64,000 nucleotides of DNA from Fibrisoma limi BUZ 3 (GTDB lineage: Bacteria; Bacteroidota; Bacteroidia; Cytophagales; Spirosomataceae). Location: assembly GCF_000296815.2 (NCBI RefSeq), contig NZ_CAIT01000006.1:1122777-1186776 (forward strand), given 5' to 3'. Below are positions 40,266 to 49,748 of this stretch, one piece after another. Below the pieces are notes generated by a model. That model made no database searches, was not told the origin of the DNA, and worked only from the letters and a program-made list of their open reading frames with translations. The first letter of the stretch is position 1. Each line of letters begins with the position of its first letter. Position numbers and translations under genes: made by a program.

Positions 40266-41945
40266 TTAGCGGGCGAACAATTTTTGCAGCACCCACGCAA
40301 TACCCACCACCGCCAGGCACCCGATGACGTTGAGCCACAGGAACGCGGTAAGGTTGAGATACCAGCTTAGAATAACAAGACCTTCGGCAACTACCGCGGC
40401 CCAGAACGTAGCGCGTCCGCCGATGGATTTAACGTAGAAGGCCACGACAAATACGCCCAGAATGACACCGTAGAACAGCGATCCGAGAATGTTCACCGCT
40501 TCGATCAGGCTGCCGAACTGATTGGCAAACAACGCAACAATTACGCAGAAAATCCCCCAGCCGATGGTAGCCCAGCGCGACACCTGGACGTAGTGGGCAT
40601 CGCTCTCTCCCTTCATAAGCTGGCGGTACACGTCAACGACCGTCGTTGACGCCAGTGAGTTATAGGCTGCGGCAATCGACCCCATCGACGCCACGAAGAT
40701 CACGGCGATGATCAGGCCGATCAGGCCGTGGGGCAGGTAATCGAGCACGAACCGCAGGAAGATGTAGTTCACGTCGTTGGTGTCGGCCACCGGGTTGTTC
40801 TTCCTGATCAGCCCGACTACGTCGGCCTTGACGGCTTTGAGCGATTCGTCGGTTTCGCGGAGCATCGTCGCAGCGGCTTCCTGCGCGGCTTCGTCGTCGG
40901 CCTGGAGGGCCACCTGCATGTCCATTACCGCCCGCTGGCGCTGCGCCGACAGGTTCTGGTGCTTGATCTGCGCCAATTGGTACTCCCGGGCGTACGGACT
41001 TTGCTCCAGCCGTTCGGTTTCCTGCTGGTTGAAAAACAGGGGCGACGGATTGAACTGATAGAACACGAACACCAGCACCCCAACCAGCACGATCAGGAAC
41101 TGCATCGGCACTTTCAGGAGCCCATTCATCAGCAGCCCCAGCCGGCTCTGACCTATGGAGTTGCCCGTCAGGTAGCGCCCCACCTGCGACTGGTCCGTAC
41201 CGAAATACGACAGTTGCAGAAAGAACCCGCCGATCAGACCCGACCAGATGTTGTACCGGCTGTTCGGGTCAAATTGCAGATCGATCAGGTTCATACGGCC
41301 CGCCTTACCCGCTACGTGCAGGGCGTCGACGAACCCGACGTTATCGGGCAGCATCCGGACGGTCAGGTAGCCCGCCAGTGCCATGCCCAGCGTAACGACC
41401 GCCATCTGTTGCAGGTGCGTATGCGAAATGGCTTTAGTCCCGCCCAGCACTGTGTAGATCAGCACGATGCTGCCCATGATCAGGTTCGTGATGTAGATGT
41501 TCCAGCCCAGCAGCGTCGACAGTACGATGGCCGGCGCGTAGATCGACAGGCCCGTCGATAACCCACGTTGCAGCAGAAACAGCCCGGCTGTCAGCGTCCG
41601 GACGCGCGTATCGAATCGATTTTCCAGAAACTCGTAGGCTGTAAAAACTTTCAGGCGGTGAAAAATCGGCACGAACGTAACCGACAAGACCACCATCGCC
41701 AGCGGCAGGCCAAAGTAAAACTGCACGAACCGCATGCCGTCGGTGAAGCCCTGACCCGGCGCCGACAGAAACGTAACGGCGCTGGCCTGCGTGGCCATGA
41801 CCGACAGCCCGACATGATACCACGGCAGCGACTGCCCAGCCAGCAGATAATCATCCATACTGCGGCTGCCCCGGCTTCGGATAACGCCGTAGATAATTAC
41901 CGCCAGTAACGTAACAAGTAAAACGCCCCAATCCAGCCCACTCAT
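40266..41945 (-). CDS. Sodium:solute symporter (SSS family)
   Basis: 559 residues with about 13-14 membrane spans. Landmarks: DYLLAGQSLPWYHVGLSVMATQASAVTFLSAPGQGF (start of the LeuT-like core), the family-type GGTKAISHTHLQQMAVVTLGM, and YFGTDQSQVGRYLTG. A long loop of about 80 residues (about 300-380) is charged and helical. Na+-coupled uptake of an organic solute is expected; the substrate is unclear (sugar, sialic acid or carboxylate groups are all possible). The start overlaps the stop of a 41-residue membrane protein gene by 4 bp, suggesting a two-part transporter. Confidence 0.92.
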   Translation of the reverse strand: MSGLDWGVLLVTLLAVIIYGVIRSRGSRSMDDYLLAGQSLPWYHVGLSVMATQASAVTFLSAPGQGFTDGMRFVQFYFGLPLAMVVLSVTFVPIFHRLKVFTAYEFLENRFDTRVRTLTAGLFLLQRGLSTGLSIYAPAIVLSTLLGWNIYITNLIMGSIVLIYTVLGGTKAISHTHLQQMAVVTLGMALAGYLTVRMLPDNVGFVDALHVAGKAGRMNLIDLQFDPNSRYNIWSGLIGGFFLQLSYFGTDQSQVGRYLTGNSIGQSRLGLLMNGLLKVPMQFLIVLVGVLVFVFYQFNPSPLFFNQQETERLEQSPYAREYQLAQIKHQNLSAQRQRAVMDMQVALQADDEAAQEAAATMLRETDESLKAVKADVVGLIRKNNPVADTNDVNYIFLRFVLDYLPHGLIGLIIAVIFVASMGSIAAAYNSLASTTVVDVYRQLMKGESDAHYVQVSRWATIGWGIFCVIVALFANQFGSLIEAVNILGSLFYGVILGVFVVAFYVKSIGGRATFWAAVVAEGLVILSWYLNLTAFLWLNVIGCLAVVGIAWVLQKLFAR

Positions 41946-42067
41946 GAAAACCAGACCATCAAGCCGTAAAACAAGAAAATTTCGGCCACTAAGGCACCAA
42001 TGACGATGGCGTAAAGCTGAGGCCAGGTACGCACGAAGGGAGGTAAATCAGAAGACGTATCAGTCAT
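41942..42067 (-). CDS. 41-residue single-span membrane protein, partner of the symporter
   Basis: Short minus-strand frame from an ATG (complement of 42065-42067) to a TGA (complement of 41942-41944). The sequence starts MTDTSSDLPPFVRTWPQLYA and continues into one hydrophobic span of about 22 residues ending MVWFS. The stop overlaps the symporter start (ATGA-type 4-bp overlap), the layout of translationally coupled subunits. Several secondary transporters have tiny one- or two-span partners encoded just upstream; this protein looks like such a partner, but I do not recognise the family. It is too short for most gene finders. Confidence 0.7.
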   Translation of the reverse strand: MTDTSSDLPPFVRTWPQLYAIVIGALVAEIFLFYGLMVWFS

Positions 42068-42218
42068 AGAATAGGTGGGTTTACCAATATAACGGCGAAA
42101 ATAGGGGAAAACCGTGTATGCATACGTAAACTATGTGTTTATGGCCCAAATACCGTTTTTTCTTTGAATTGGCTTATTGATGGTATAGCTTGCCTACCCA
42201 TTACTCAATACAAAAAAC

Positions 42219-43007
42219 ATGCAAACCGAGTCAGCTTCATCGCCAGAAAAGCAACTTTTCGACCTAACCAATAAAGTAGCCATCATTACCGGGGCCAGCA
42301 AAGGCATCGGCGAGGATATCGCCCGGCTCTATGCCCGCTTCGGTGCGAAGGTGGTTGTCAGCAGCCGGAAGCAGGATGCCTGCGATGCGCTGGCCAGCGA
42401 CATCAGAGCGCAGGGGGGCGACGCCACGGGCATTGCAGCCCACGTCGGTGATATGGAGCAACTGAAGCAACTGGTTGATAAAACCATTGAGGTGTACGGC
42501 GGCATCGACATTCTGGTCAACAACGCGGCTTCGAACCCCGTATTCGGCCCGGCCCTCGACTGCGACGGTGGCGCTTTTGATAAAATCATGCAGGCCAACG
42601 TCAAGGCCCCGTTTGAACTGAGCAAGCTGGTTTACCCCAGCATGAAAGCGCGGGGCGGTGGGAGTGTGATCATGATGAGCAGCATCGCCGGTCACACGCC
42701 CGATCCGGGGCTGGGCATCTACAGCGTCAGTAAGGCATCGCTGAATATGCTGACGAAGGTTCTGGCGAAAGAATGGGGACCCGACGGTATCCGCGTCAAC
42801 GCGATCTGCCCCGGCCTGATCAAGACGAAGTTCAGCCAGGCACTCTGGCAAAACGACCAGATTCTCTCACACTTCACCGACCGGCTGCCGATTGCCCGTA
42901 TGGGTACCACCGACGAAGTGAGCCCGCTGGCCCTGTTTCTGGCGTCGTCGGCCTCATCGTACTGCACCGGTAGTCTGTTTTATGTTGACGGGGGGACGGT
43001 GATTTAG
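42219..43007 (+). CDS. SDR-family oxidoreductase
   Basis: 262 residues. The cofactor motif TGASKGIG lies at 24-31, NNAA near 105 (ILVNNAASNP), the catalytic Ser in IMMSSIAGH, and YSVSKASL gives the YxxxK pair near 168-172. The C-terminus SSYCTGSLFYVDGGTVI is the usual SDR end. It is a classical short-chain dehydrogenase of the DHRS4/glucose-dehydrogenase-like group, NAD(P)-dependent. The start is supported by FDLTNKVAIITGAS. Monocistronic, with a long palindrome after the stop. Confidence 0.93.
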   Translation: MQTESASSPEKQLFDLTNKVAIITGASKGIGEDIARLYARFGAKVVVSSRKQDACDALASDIRAQGGDATGIAAHVGDMEQLKQLVDKTIEVYGGIDILVNNAASNPVFGPALDCDGGAFDKIMQANVKAPFELSKLVYPSMKARGGGSVIMMSSIAGHTPDPGLGIYSVSKASLNMLTKVLAKEWGPDGIRVNAICPGLIKTKFSQALWQNDQILSHFTDRLPIARMGTTDEVSPLALFLASSASSYCTGSLFYVDGGTVI

Positions 43008-43026
43008 GAAGGTGCCTGTTTATACT

Positions 43027-43137
43027 GCGACTTACCCGGAACCGGTACCCCAAACCCCTGAAGGGGCTTAGCGCTGCTAATTTCACGGGGCCATGGTAAG
43101 CAGCGCTAAGCCCCTTCAGGGGTTTGGGATAAGTCGC
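43027..43137. terminator. Very long palindrome between convergent genes
   Basis: A perfect 30-bp stem (43049-43078 with 43099-43128; contains CCCCTGAAGGGGCTTAGCGC) encloses a 20-nt loop. It is nested within an outer 8-bp stem (GCGACTTA 43027-43034 and TAAGTCGC 43130-43137). It lies between the SDR and esterase stop codons and probably terminates both. The stem is far longer than needed for a terminator. Confidence 0.75.
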
Positions 43138-43147
43138 GAGGGCAGTA

Positions 43148-44365
<1,218 letters not shown>

Positions 44366-44410
44366 CTACCGTTCTACTTTCTACCGGCAGGTTTTCCTGG
44401 TTGTGGATGT

Positions 44411-44846
44411 TTGGCAGGCGTGGTCCCGGTCCGCACGGTACGTCTGACCGGGACCACGCCTGCCAACCTGCCCCGGGCGTTTTCTGGCGGTCAGACGTAC
44501 CGTACTGACCTCCAGAAACCACTGGTTTAGTGCGGTCAGGTTCCAAACCTGACCAGCGAGGTTTCGTAAACCTCGTGTATTCTGCTTAACGTAGTGTTGA
44601 GCATTACGTCTGGCCGCGGCAGAAGGTTGGCCAGGGGTGGTCTGTACGGTACGTCTGACCACCCCTGGGCCAACCTTCAACAACGCCGGTCTTCAGCCGT
44701 TTTGGCCTGGCTATGGTCTGTACGGTACGTCTGACCACAGTCAGGCCGAAACGACACTTGTAACAATGTCAATCAATCGCATTGGTCGTCGCAGGGGGAG
44801 CGGTCTGTACGGTACGTCTGACCGCTCCCCCTGCGACGACCAATGC
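44411..44846. repeat. Cluster of five stem-loops with conserved loop and unrelated stems
   Basis: Stems: 44411-44431/44446-44466 (21 bp perfect), 44481-44493/44506-44518 (13 bp, one mismatch, loop inverted), 44623-44642/44657-44677 (20 bp, one bulge), 44704-44718/44733-44747 (15 bp, two imperfect), 44779-44805/44820-44846 (27 bp perfect). The stem sequences are unrelated, except that each closes with GGTC/GACC (GGTCA/TGACC in the inverted second one). The loop is TGTACGGTACGTCT in three of them, CGCACGGTACGTCT in the first, and a shortened inverted version in the second. Small AGGTT-type palindromes lie at 44534-44554 and 44557-44575. The cluster fills the 590-bp region between the esterase and SPFH genes. 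Confidence 0.88.
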
Positions 44847-44911
44847 AAAGAAGCCTTGCCGACTGCACCAATTTTTTATGTATGTTAGGCCGGTAATCAC
44901 ACACGAAACGC

Positions 44912-45892
44912 ATGGGCCTTTTCGATTTCATCCGCAACGAACTCATTGAAGTCATTGACTGGGTCGACAATTCGACCGATACGGTCATCTGGAAGTTTCC
45001 CGACAACGGCAACAACATCAAATACGGCGCTCAGCTCACCGTCCGGGAGTCGCAGGTGGCGGTGTTCATGAACGAAGGGCAGATTGCCGACGTCTACCCG
45101 CCCGGCCGCTACGAACTGACGACCCAGAACATGCCGATCATGACCACGCTGCGGTCGTGGAAGTTCGGCTTCGAGTCGCCGTTCAAAGTCGATATCTACT
45201 TCGTGTCGACGAAGCAGTTTACCAACCTGAAATGGGGCACGCAGAACCCGATCATCGTCCGCGACCCGGAGTTTAAGCAGGTACGGGTGCGGGCCTTTGG
45301 CGTGTTCTCCCTGCGCGTCACCGATGGCGGTAAGTTCATCAGGGAGTTTGCCGGTACGACACCCATTGTCCGCATCGCCGACGTAGAAGACCAACTCCGC
45401 ACGGCCATCGTCAGCAAGTTTTCGGATACGGTCGCCGAAGCCAACGTATCGATTCTGGACCTGGCCCGTAATTACCAGGAACTGGGCGAAAAGCTGCGGC
45501 CAATGTTACAGGACGATTTCACGGCTTACGGGCTGGAACTGACCCGCTTCTACATTGAGAACACCAGCCTGCCGCCCGAAGTCGAAGCGTTCCTGGACAA
45601 GACGACGCAGATGAACATGGTCGGCGACATGGCGCGGTTCCAGCAGTTTCAGGCGGGTATGGCCCTCGAAGACGCGGCCGAAAACGGCGGTGCGGCCGGA
45701 ACGGCTATCCTAATGGGCGGCCTGGGCAACTTCATGAACAACGCCAATGCGCCACAACCCGCAGCCGCCCCCAAGGAAGACAAAGCGCAGGTGCTGGAAC
45801 TGCTCAAGCAGCTCGGCGAACTGAAAGCAGCCGGGGTGCTGACCGACGAGGAATTTACGGCGAAAAAAGCGGAGCTATTGGCGAGATTGTAA
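44912..45892 (+). CDS. SPFH-domain protein with SHOCT tail
   Basis: 326 residues. It starts MGLFDFIRNELIEVIDW, followed by an SPFH-type region (YGAQLTVRESQVAVFMNEGQIADVYPPGRYELTTQNMPI ... VYFVS-like segments) typical of the YdjI/virion-core-like group. After an Ala/Pro linker, the C-terminal 35 residues (VLELLKQLGELKAAGVLTDEEFTAKKAELLARL) are a SHOCT domain. Such proteins assemble at membranes; YdjI-type members are linked with membrane stress in Bacillus. It is followed by a zinc-ribbon membrane protein, a pairing often seen for this group. Confidence 0.9.
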   Translation: MGLFDFIRNELIEVIDWVDNSTDTVIWKFPDNGNNIKYGAQLTVRESQVAVFMNEGQIADVYPPGRYELTTQNMPIMTTLRSWKFGFESPFKVDIYFVSTKQFTNLKWGTQNPIIVRDPEFKQVRVRAFGVFSLRVTDGGKFIREFAGTTPIVRIADVEDQLRTAIVSKFSDTVAEANVSILDLARNYQELGEKLRPMLQDDFTAYGLELTRFYIENTSLPPEVEAFLDKTTQMNMVGDMARFQQFQAGMALEDAAENGGAAGTAILMGGLGNFMNNANAPQPAAAPKEDKAQVLELLKQLGELKAAGVLTDEEFTAKKAELLARL

Positions 45893-46011
45893 GTTTGGCC
45901 ACAGATTCCACTGATTTACGCAGATAAATAACTAGTATTTTTGATAGTAACGTGAGTTTTGGATAAAGCATAGACCAATTAGCTCTCTATCAGTGATTTG
46001 CGTTTTTTATA

Positions 46012-46101
46012 TTTTGTCATCCCGACGTCAGGAGGGATCTTCGGACGCCAGATGGTATCCAACTTTTTCCGAAGATCCCTCCTGACGTCGGGATGACAAA
46101 A
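46012..46101. repeat. 34-bp perfect palindrome (MITE/REP-like hairpin)
   Basis: Arms 46012-46045 and 46068-46101, fully complementary, with a 22-nt loop. The arm begins TTTTGTCATCCCGACGTCAG and continues GGAGGGATCTTCGGA; close variants of this word are familiar as dispersed intergenic hairpins in Bacteroidota genomes. It sits between the SPFH and zinc-ribbon genes, both on the plus strand, and would form a strong RNA hairpin in any read-through transcript. Confidence 0.85.
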
Positions 46102-46198
46102 ATGCGCCTTGAAAGCTACAGAATTATTTACAACTCACGTTGATAATAAGTGTGCTCTGCGTCATCTACACGAGCCGCCGATGCGGTTCCATCGACCA

Positions 46199-47299
46199 AT
46201 GACCCCACCCGACCTCACCGACGTTATTAAAGCGCCCTGCCGTAACTGCGGGGCACAACTCCACTTTTCGGCCGACAAGCAAAAACTGGCCTGTTCGCAT
46301 TGCGGTAATACCGAGGACATCCCGTTCGCAAAAACCAAACTGGTTGAGAATCCGCTCACGTACCGCTTTGAGAACCAGCAGTTGCCCAGCGCCCCAACGG
46401 AAGAAAAGCGGTTGTTCACCTGCGGCAACTGCGGGGCCAAAACGCAGGTCAACCTCGACACACCGACCATCACCTGTGCGTTCTGCGGCTCCAGAAACGT
46501 GAATCCCGACGCGCAGAAAACCCGACTGATTGAACCGGCCGGGGTACTGCCGTTCCGCATCTCGCGGGCCGGGGCCACCGAACGCTTTAAGTCGTGGGTG
46601 GGCAGCGACTGGCTGGCCCCCTCGGACCTGAAAGCCGGGGCTATGCTCGATCAGCTCCACGGCATCTACATCCCCTACTGGACGTTCGATGCGCAGGCCT
46701 CTTCCAACTGGGAGGGCCAGGCCGGCTACTATTACTACGTACCGGTGGAGGTTCGGGACGCCAACGGCCGGGTCGTTACGCAGCAGCAACGGCGCGTCCG
46801 CTGGGAATACCGGTCGGGCAGCCACTCCGCCTTTTACGACGACGTCCTGACGATGGCCTCGCGGCAGTTGTCGACGCAGGAAGGTACGGTGCAGGAAGTG
46901 AGCCGCTACGAGATGAACGACGTAGTGGACTACGATCCGCGTTTTCTGCTGGGCTGGGAAGCCGAGGTCTACAGCATCGACCTGCCCGAAAGCGCTCAGA
47001 AAGCCGAAGCGTTGATCCGTGACCGCGAGATGAACGCCTGCGCGGCCGAGCTGGGGGGCGACACGCAACAGGGCCTGCAGGTAGACACGCGCCTGACGAA
47101 CCAGACGTTCAAGCACCTGCTGCTGCCCCTCTGGATATGCGCTTACACGTACAACGGCAAGCTCTACCGCTTCATGGTCAACGGCCAGACGGGCCAGGTA
47201 GCCGGCCAACGCCCAAAATCCGCGTGGAAGATCGCGCTGCTGATCGGCGGGTTTATCCTGCTGGTAGCGCTAATTTACTGGTTCACGCAGAAGCGGTAA
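46199..47299 (+). CDS. Zinc-ribbon membrane protein (TFIIB-type zinc fingers, C-terminal anchor)
   Basis: 366 residues from the ATG at 46199; another ATG at 46181 and a TTG at 46109 are possible, but homolog-like sequence starts with the first zinc ribbon. Two ribbons are visible: CRNCG...CSHCG (about 14-34) and CGNCG...CAFCG (about 79-98). A middle domain (IYIPYWTFDAQASSNWEGQAGYYYYVPVEV) and a C-terminal membrane span (ALLIGGFILLVALIYWF) follow. Such proteins are encoded next to SPFH/YdjI genes and annotated as zinc ribbon or replication-restart-like proteins; a role in membrane stress or protein quality control is inference. The hairpin of 46012-46101 lies between the two genes. Confidence 0.82.
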   Translation: MTPPDLTDVIKAPCRNCGAQLHFSADKQKLACSHCGNTEDIPFAKTKLVENPLTYRFENQQLPSAPTEEKRLFTCGNCGAKTQVNLDTPTITCAFCGSRNVNPDAQKTRLIEPAGVLPFRISRAGATERFKSWVGSDWLAPSDLKAGAMLDQLHGIYIPYWTFDAQASSNWEGQAGYYYYVPVEVRDANGRVVTQQQRRVRWEYRSGSHSAFYDDVLTMASRQLSTQEGTVQEVSRYEMNDVVDYDPRFLLGWEAEVYSIDLPESAQKAEALIRDREMNACAAELGGDTQQGLQVDTRLTNQTFKHLLLPLWICAYTYNGKLYRFMVNGQTGQVAGQRPKSAWKIALLIGGFILLVALIYWFTQKR

Positions 47300-47754
47300 G
47301 GCGTTCTGTCTACGCTAACAATAAAAATATATACTACGCTTAATAAATTCCCGTACGTAACTCTTTGCAGAAGTTTGGCAACTTGTTTATGATTGTTGAT
47401 CGGTTTGAGCTATTCGAAAAGAAGCTTCAGGATTGAAGTAACACTAAACTACAACGTACTGAACTTTAGTTGAATATGGTTTAGTGAATTCGCTTACAAT
47501 ATTATGTTGGGTGCAAGTCTGTGCCGTTTTGTCAAGGCGGGTTTCGTGCGACAAATTGAACACCCCGCGTGGGTAGGTTTGGGCTTCAAATTCGGGGTTC
47601 CGGCTGACAGGCCAACCGCCCCGCAAGAGCAGATTTAGGTTCAGAGACGGATTTCGGGCGACAAAGAACAATCTTACACAAATTGTAACTTTCCACTATA
47701 TTACCAACATAAAAGCCCGCAACAGTTTAGCGACGTAACGGGCTTAGATGAACT
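47300..47754. repeat. Left end of the cassette array with partial structured repeats
   Basis: 455 bp without a gene, clearly AT-rich to about 47510. A core-site-like GTTGGGT lies at 47506-47512 without a visible left half. It is followed by the right-flank words shared by the array (GGCGGGTTTCGTGCGACAAATTGAACACCCCGC). A second copy of the words GGATTTCGGGCGACAAAG appears at about 47650-47667, and TCCGGCTGACAGGCCAACCGCCCC is a further related stretch. AAGCCCG/CGGGCTT arms at about 47713-47745 form a weak hairpin just before the first cassette gene. Confidence 0.6.
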
Positions 47755-48327
47755 ATGAAGCAAGAGATTTGTCCAAAAATACGAGAAAACTACCCGTTAT
47801 ACAAAACGCTGGTCGAGAAACATAAGAAACTTGAGGCTCAGCAGATTGTATTAGGCGAAAAGCCTAATAATAAAAAATGGCGAACCAAAGAGGAACTTCT
47901 TAACCATGATTCAAGAGAAGAGGTTATATTCAATGCAGAGAAACAGACGTATGGATTTAAGTATGGACTACGGCTGTTTGTCAAGGAGTTGCACGATCAG
48001 CCTGTGTTTTATTTTGATTCCGACGGCCCCAGCCATGACAACAGCGACGGAAAGACAAAACTTCTTGAAACACGAATAAAAACCCCTCACATTAATTTTT
48101 ATGATGAAATGGGGGTTAAGAAAGCCCGAAGAAATCAGTTCATTGAAGAAAATGAAGTCGTCTTGCAAAGCGACATAAATATAGGGATGCACTTATTCTG
48201 TGAAGAAGCCAACATTAACAAAGGTGGCAAAATCCCTGATATTTCATCGGACTTGCATCTGCTTCCTCTGACTCAGAAAACAGAACATGACGTACACGAA
48301 GGTGTTGATTTTTTAAATGAAAACTGA
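47755..48327 (+). CDS. DUF6978-like protein, first gene of a cassette pair
   Basis: 190 residues, AT-rich, no signal peptide or span. A basic helical N-terminus (KIRENYPLYKTLVEKHKKLEAQQ) precedes a beta-rich part with FKYGLRLFVKELHDQPVFYFDSDGPSHDNSDGKTKLLETRIKTPHINFYDEMG. The DG-PSH-N and PHxxxY-like pattern recalls DUF6978 proteins, which occur beside DUF1828 proteins. The stop overlaps the next gene by 11 bp, so the two are translationally coupled. The pair fills the first cassette of the array. A toxin-antitoxin or defence role is possible; nothing in the sequence proves it. Confidence 0.65.
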   Translation: MKQEICPKIRENYPLYKTLVEKHKKLEAQQIVLGEKPNNKKWRTKEELLNHDSREEVIFNAEKQTYGFKYGLRLFVKELHDQPVFYFDSDGPSHDNSDGKTKLLETRIKTPHINFYDEMGVKKARRNQFIEENEVVLQSDINIGMHLFCEEANINKGGKIPDISSDLHLLPLTQKTEHDVHEGVDFLNEN

Positions 48328-49177
48328 GCTAACAGACCTCTTCCAACAGGTCAAATCTGATTTTTGTAATCTTATGGATTACAAACTTAGGGGCAACACA
48401 CTCGAAATTATTACGGGCGTGAGTACCCTAACAAATCACTATGTCTCAGTATTCGTTAGCTTACAATCGGGCACTTACATTATATCCGATGGAGGATGGA
48501 TTGATAAAGGCTTTTACGACAATATTATCTCATCCGAAGATGAGGACGTTTTCCAACGTGTGGAAACACAGTTTCAGGCTCACTTTGACATTAGACAAAC
48601 GAAGCATAGAGATGGGACTAGGTATTACTTCAAAGCTGTAGAAAATCCTGAACTGATTTCCGTAATGGTCAGAGATGTTAGCCAATACGTCTCCGCGATT
48701 GTAAATAGTCAGGCTATTGCCTTCAACGAAGCCAAAGAGACCTCACAACGTGCTACGTTTTATCAGGATGTCAATACATATTTAAGGGAACATTATGGTA
48801 GCGATATTCTTGAACTCAATGGTTCTTTAAAGCGACATGGGGAAGAATTGGCCGCAATTCGTTTCAATGCTATTATTCGGAGACCAACCACTACTCACTT
48901 AGTGATGTATGTTACAGGCTACACAGCCCCTCTTTTTGTAAAAGATGCTTGTGAAGCAACCGTGAATTTTCAGATTGCGAAGAAGGACATACGAGTGAGT
49001 CGAAGTGGCATATTTCAAAGGTCTGCTATTGTGAATACAATGGCGAATGGATTCGTGCCAGTAAAAGTAAATGAGTATCTGGCGAATCTGGAAAAGGAAT
49101 TAGAGCATCCGCTGATTTCGTATCACTCTGACAAATCCAAAATACTGGAACAAATACCTGAGCGTGTGGCGGCATAG
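48317..49177 (+). CDS. DUF1828-like protein, second gene of the cassette pair
   Basis: 286 residues, soluble, AT-rich. The N-terminal region (LEIITGVSTLTNHYVSVFVSLQSGTYIISDGGWIDKGFYDNII) matches the pattern of DUF1828 domains, in which a short beta strand pair is followed by a 'DGG' segment. The rest (AFNEAKETSQRATFYQDVNTYLREHYGSD..., HLVMYVTGYTAPLFVKDAC) resembles the DUF1829-type partner region often fused to it. DUF1828/1829 proteins are found in mobile and defence-associated contexts without established function. The frame overlaps the preceding gene by 11 bp. The start at 48317 (MKTELTDLFQQVKSDFCNL) looks natural. Confidence 0.65.
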   Translation: MKTELTDLFQQVKSDFCNLMDYKLRGNTLEIITGVSTLTNHYVSVFVSLQSGTYIISDGGWIDKGFYDNIISSEDEDVFQRVETQFQAHFDIRQTKHRDGTRYYFKAVENPELISVMVRDVSQYVSAIVNSQAIAFNEAKETSQRATFYQDVNTYLREHYGSDILELNGSLKRHGEELAAIRFNAIIRRPTTTHLVMYVTGYTAPLFVKDACEATVNFQIAKKDIRVSRSGIFQRSAIVNTMANGFVPVKVNEYLANLEKELEHPLISYHSDKSKILEQIPERVAA

Positions 49178-49445
49178 GTTTTCGCTCCGCGTGGGCCAGT
49201 TCCGTGCGACAGGTGGCCGCCGGGTATGCAACGTTTACAACCCAACCATGCATGTGTGTAAATGTGCGCTACGCGCTCATCATCACATGGGGACGTTAGG
49301 TGAACAGGCCAAGCCGTTACTGGCGGGACGGGTTCCGGGCGACAAAGCGAACGCCCCGGCAGTTGACATTTATACTTGCATTTCCGAATTGGTGCTGACA
49401 GATCGTACGCTCTTTAATAATTACCTATCATTTATAGATTAATCA
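49178..49445. repeat. Cassette boundary repeat 2 (attC-like centre at 49240-49301)
   Basis: Centre: ACCCAAC (49240-49246), 4 nt, CATGTG, an apical GCGCTACGCGC hairpin, CACATG ending 49289, 5 nt, GTTAGGT (49295-49301). This is the R''-L''-loop-L'-R' order of an integron attC site of 62 bp. Around it lie the array's flank words: upstream TCGCTCCGCGTGGG and GTGCGACA, downstream GGCGGGACGGGTT and CGGGCGACAAAGCGAACGCC. No gene is supported in the 268 bp. Confidence 0.75.
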
Positions 49446-49748
49446 ATGAAAAAATCTAAGCAAAAACCAAAGAGCAGATCAATAGCTGAATTGGAAAGGC
49501 TAAAACAAATTCTGCTTTCAGGCAAAGCTCCTTCCAAAGCAGTTCCAGCCAAGAGAAAAAAGTTAAAAAGGACACCAGTGAAAAAATTTTTCATTTACAC
49601 TCCTATTGACCAACCACTGTCTGAAAAAGTCAATGAAATCAAAGCTAGAAACCAGGAAGCTCAAAAAACTTCATCCATGCGTGTATCGGAAAAATTAACC
49701 TCCTTTTTTATTACTGAACACGAAGAAGATACTATGCACCGAAAATGA
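49446..49748 (+). CDS. Basic hypothetical protein, cassette gene
   Basis: 100 residues, strongly basic N-terminal half (MKKSKQKPKSRSIAELERLK, then KRKKLKRTPVKK) and helical remainder (EKVNEIKARNQEAQKTSSMRV). No signal, no span, no recognised family; the charge suggests nucleic-acid binding. Low GC compared with the chromosome. It sits alone between two boundary repeats in the same direction as all other cassette genes. Confidence 0.6.
   Translation: MKKSKQKPKSRSIAELERLKQILLSGKAPSKAVPAKRKKLKRTPVKKFFIYTPIDQPLSEKVNEIKARNQEAQKTSSMRVSEKLTSFFITEHEEDTMHRK

Noticed and set aside
46109-46198. Longer N-terminus for the zinc-ribbon protein (TTG start at 46109)
   Set aside because: The extra residues have no homolog-like features and begin right after the palindrome; the ATG at 46199 (or 46181) is more natural.
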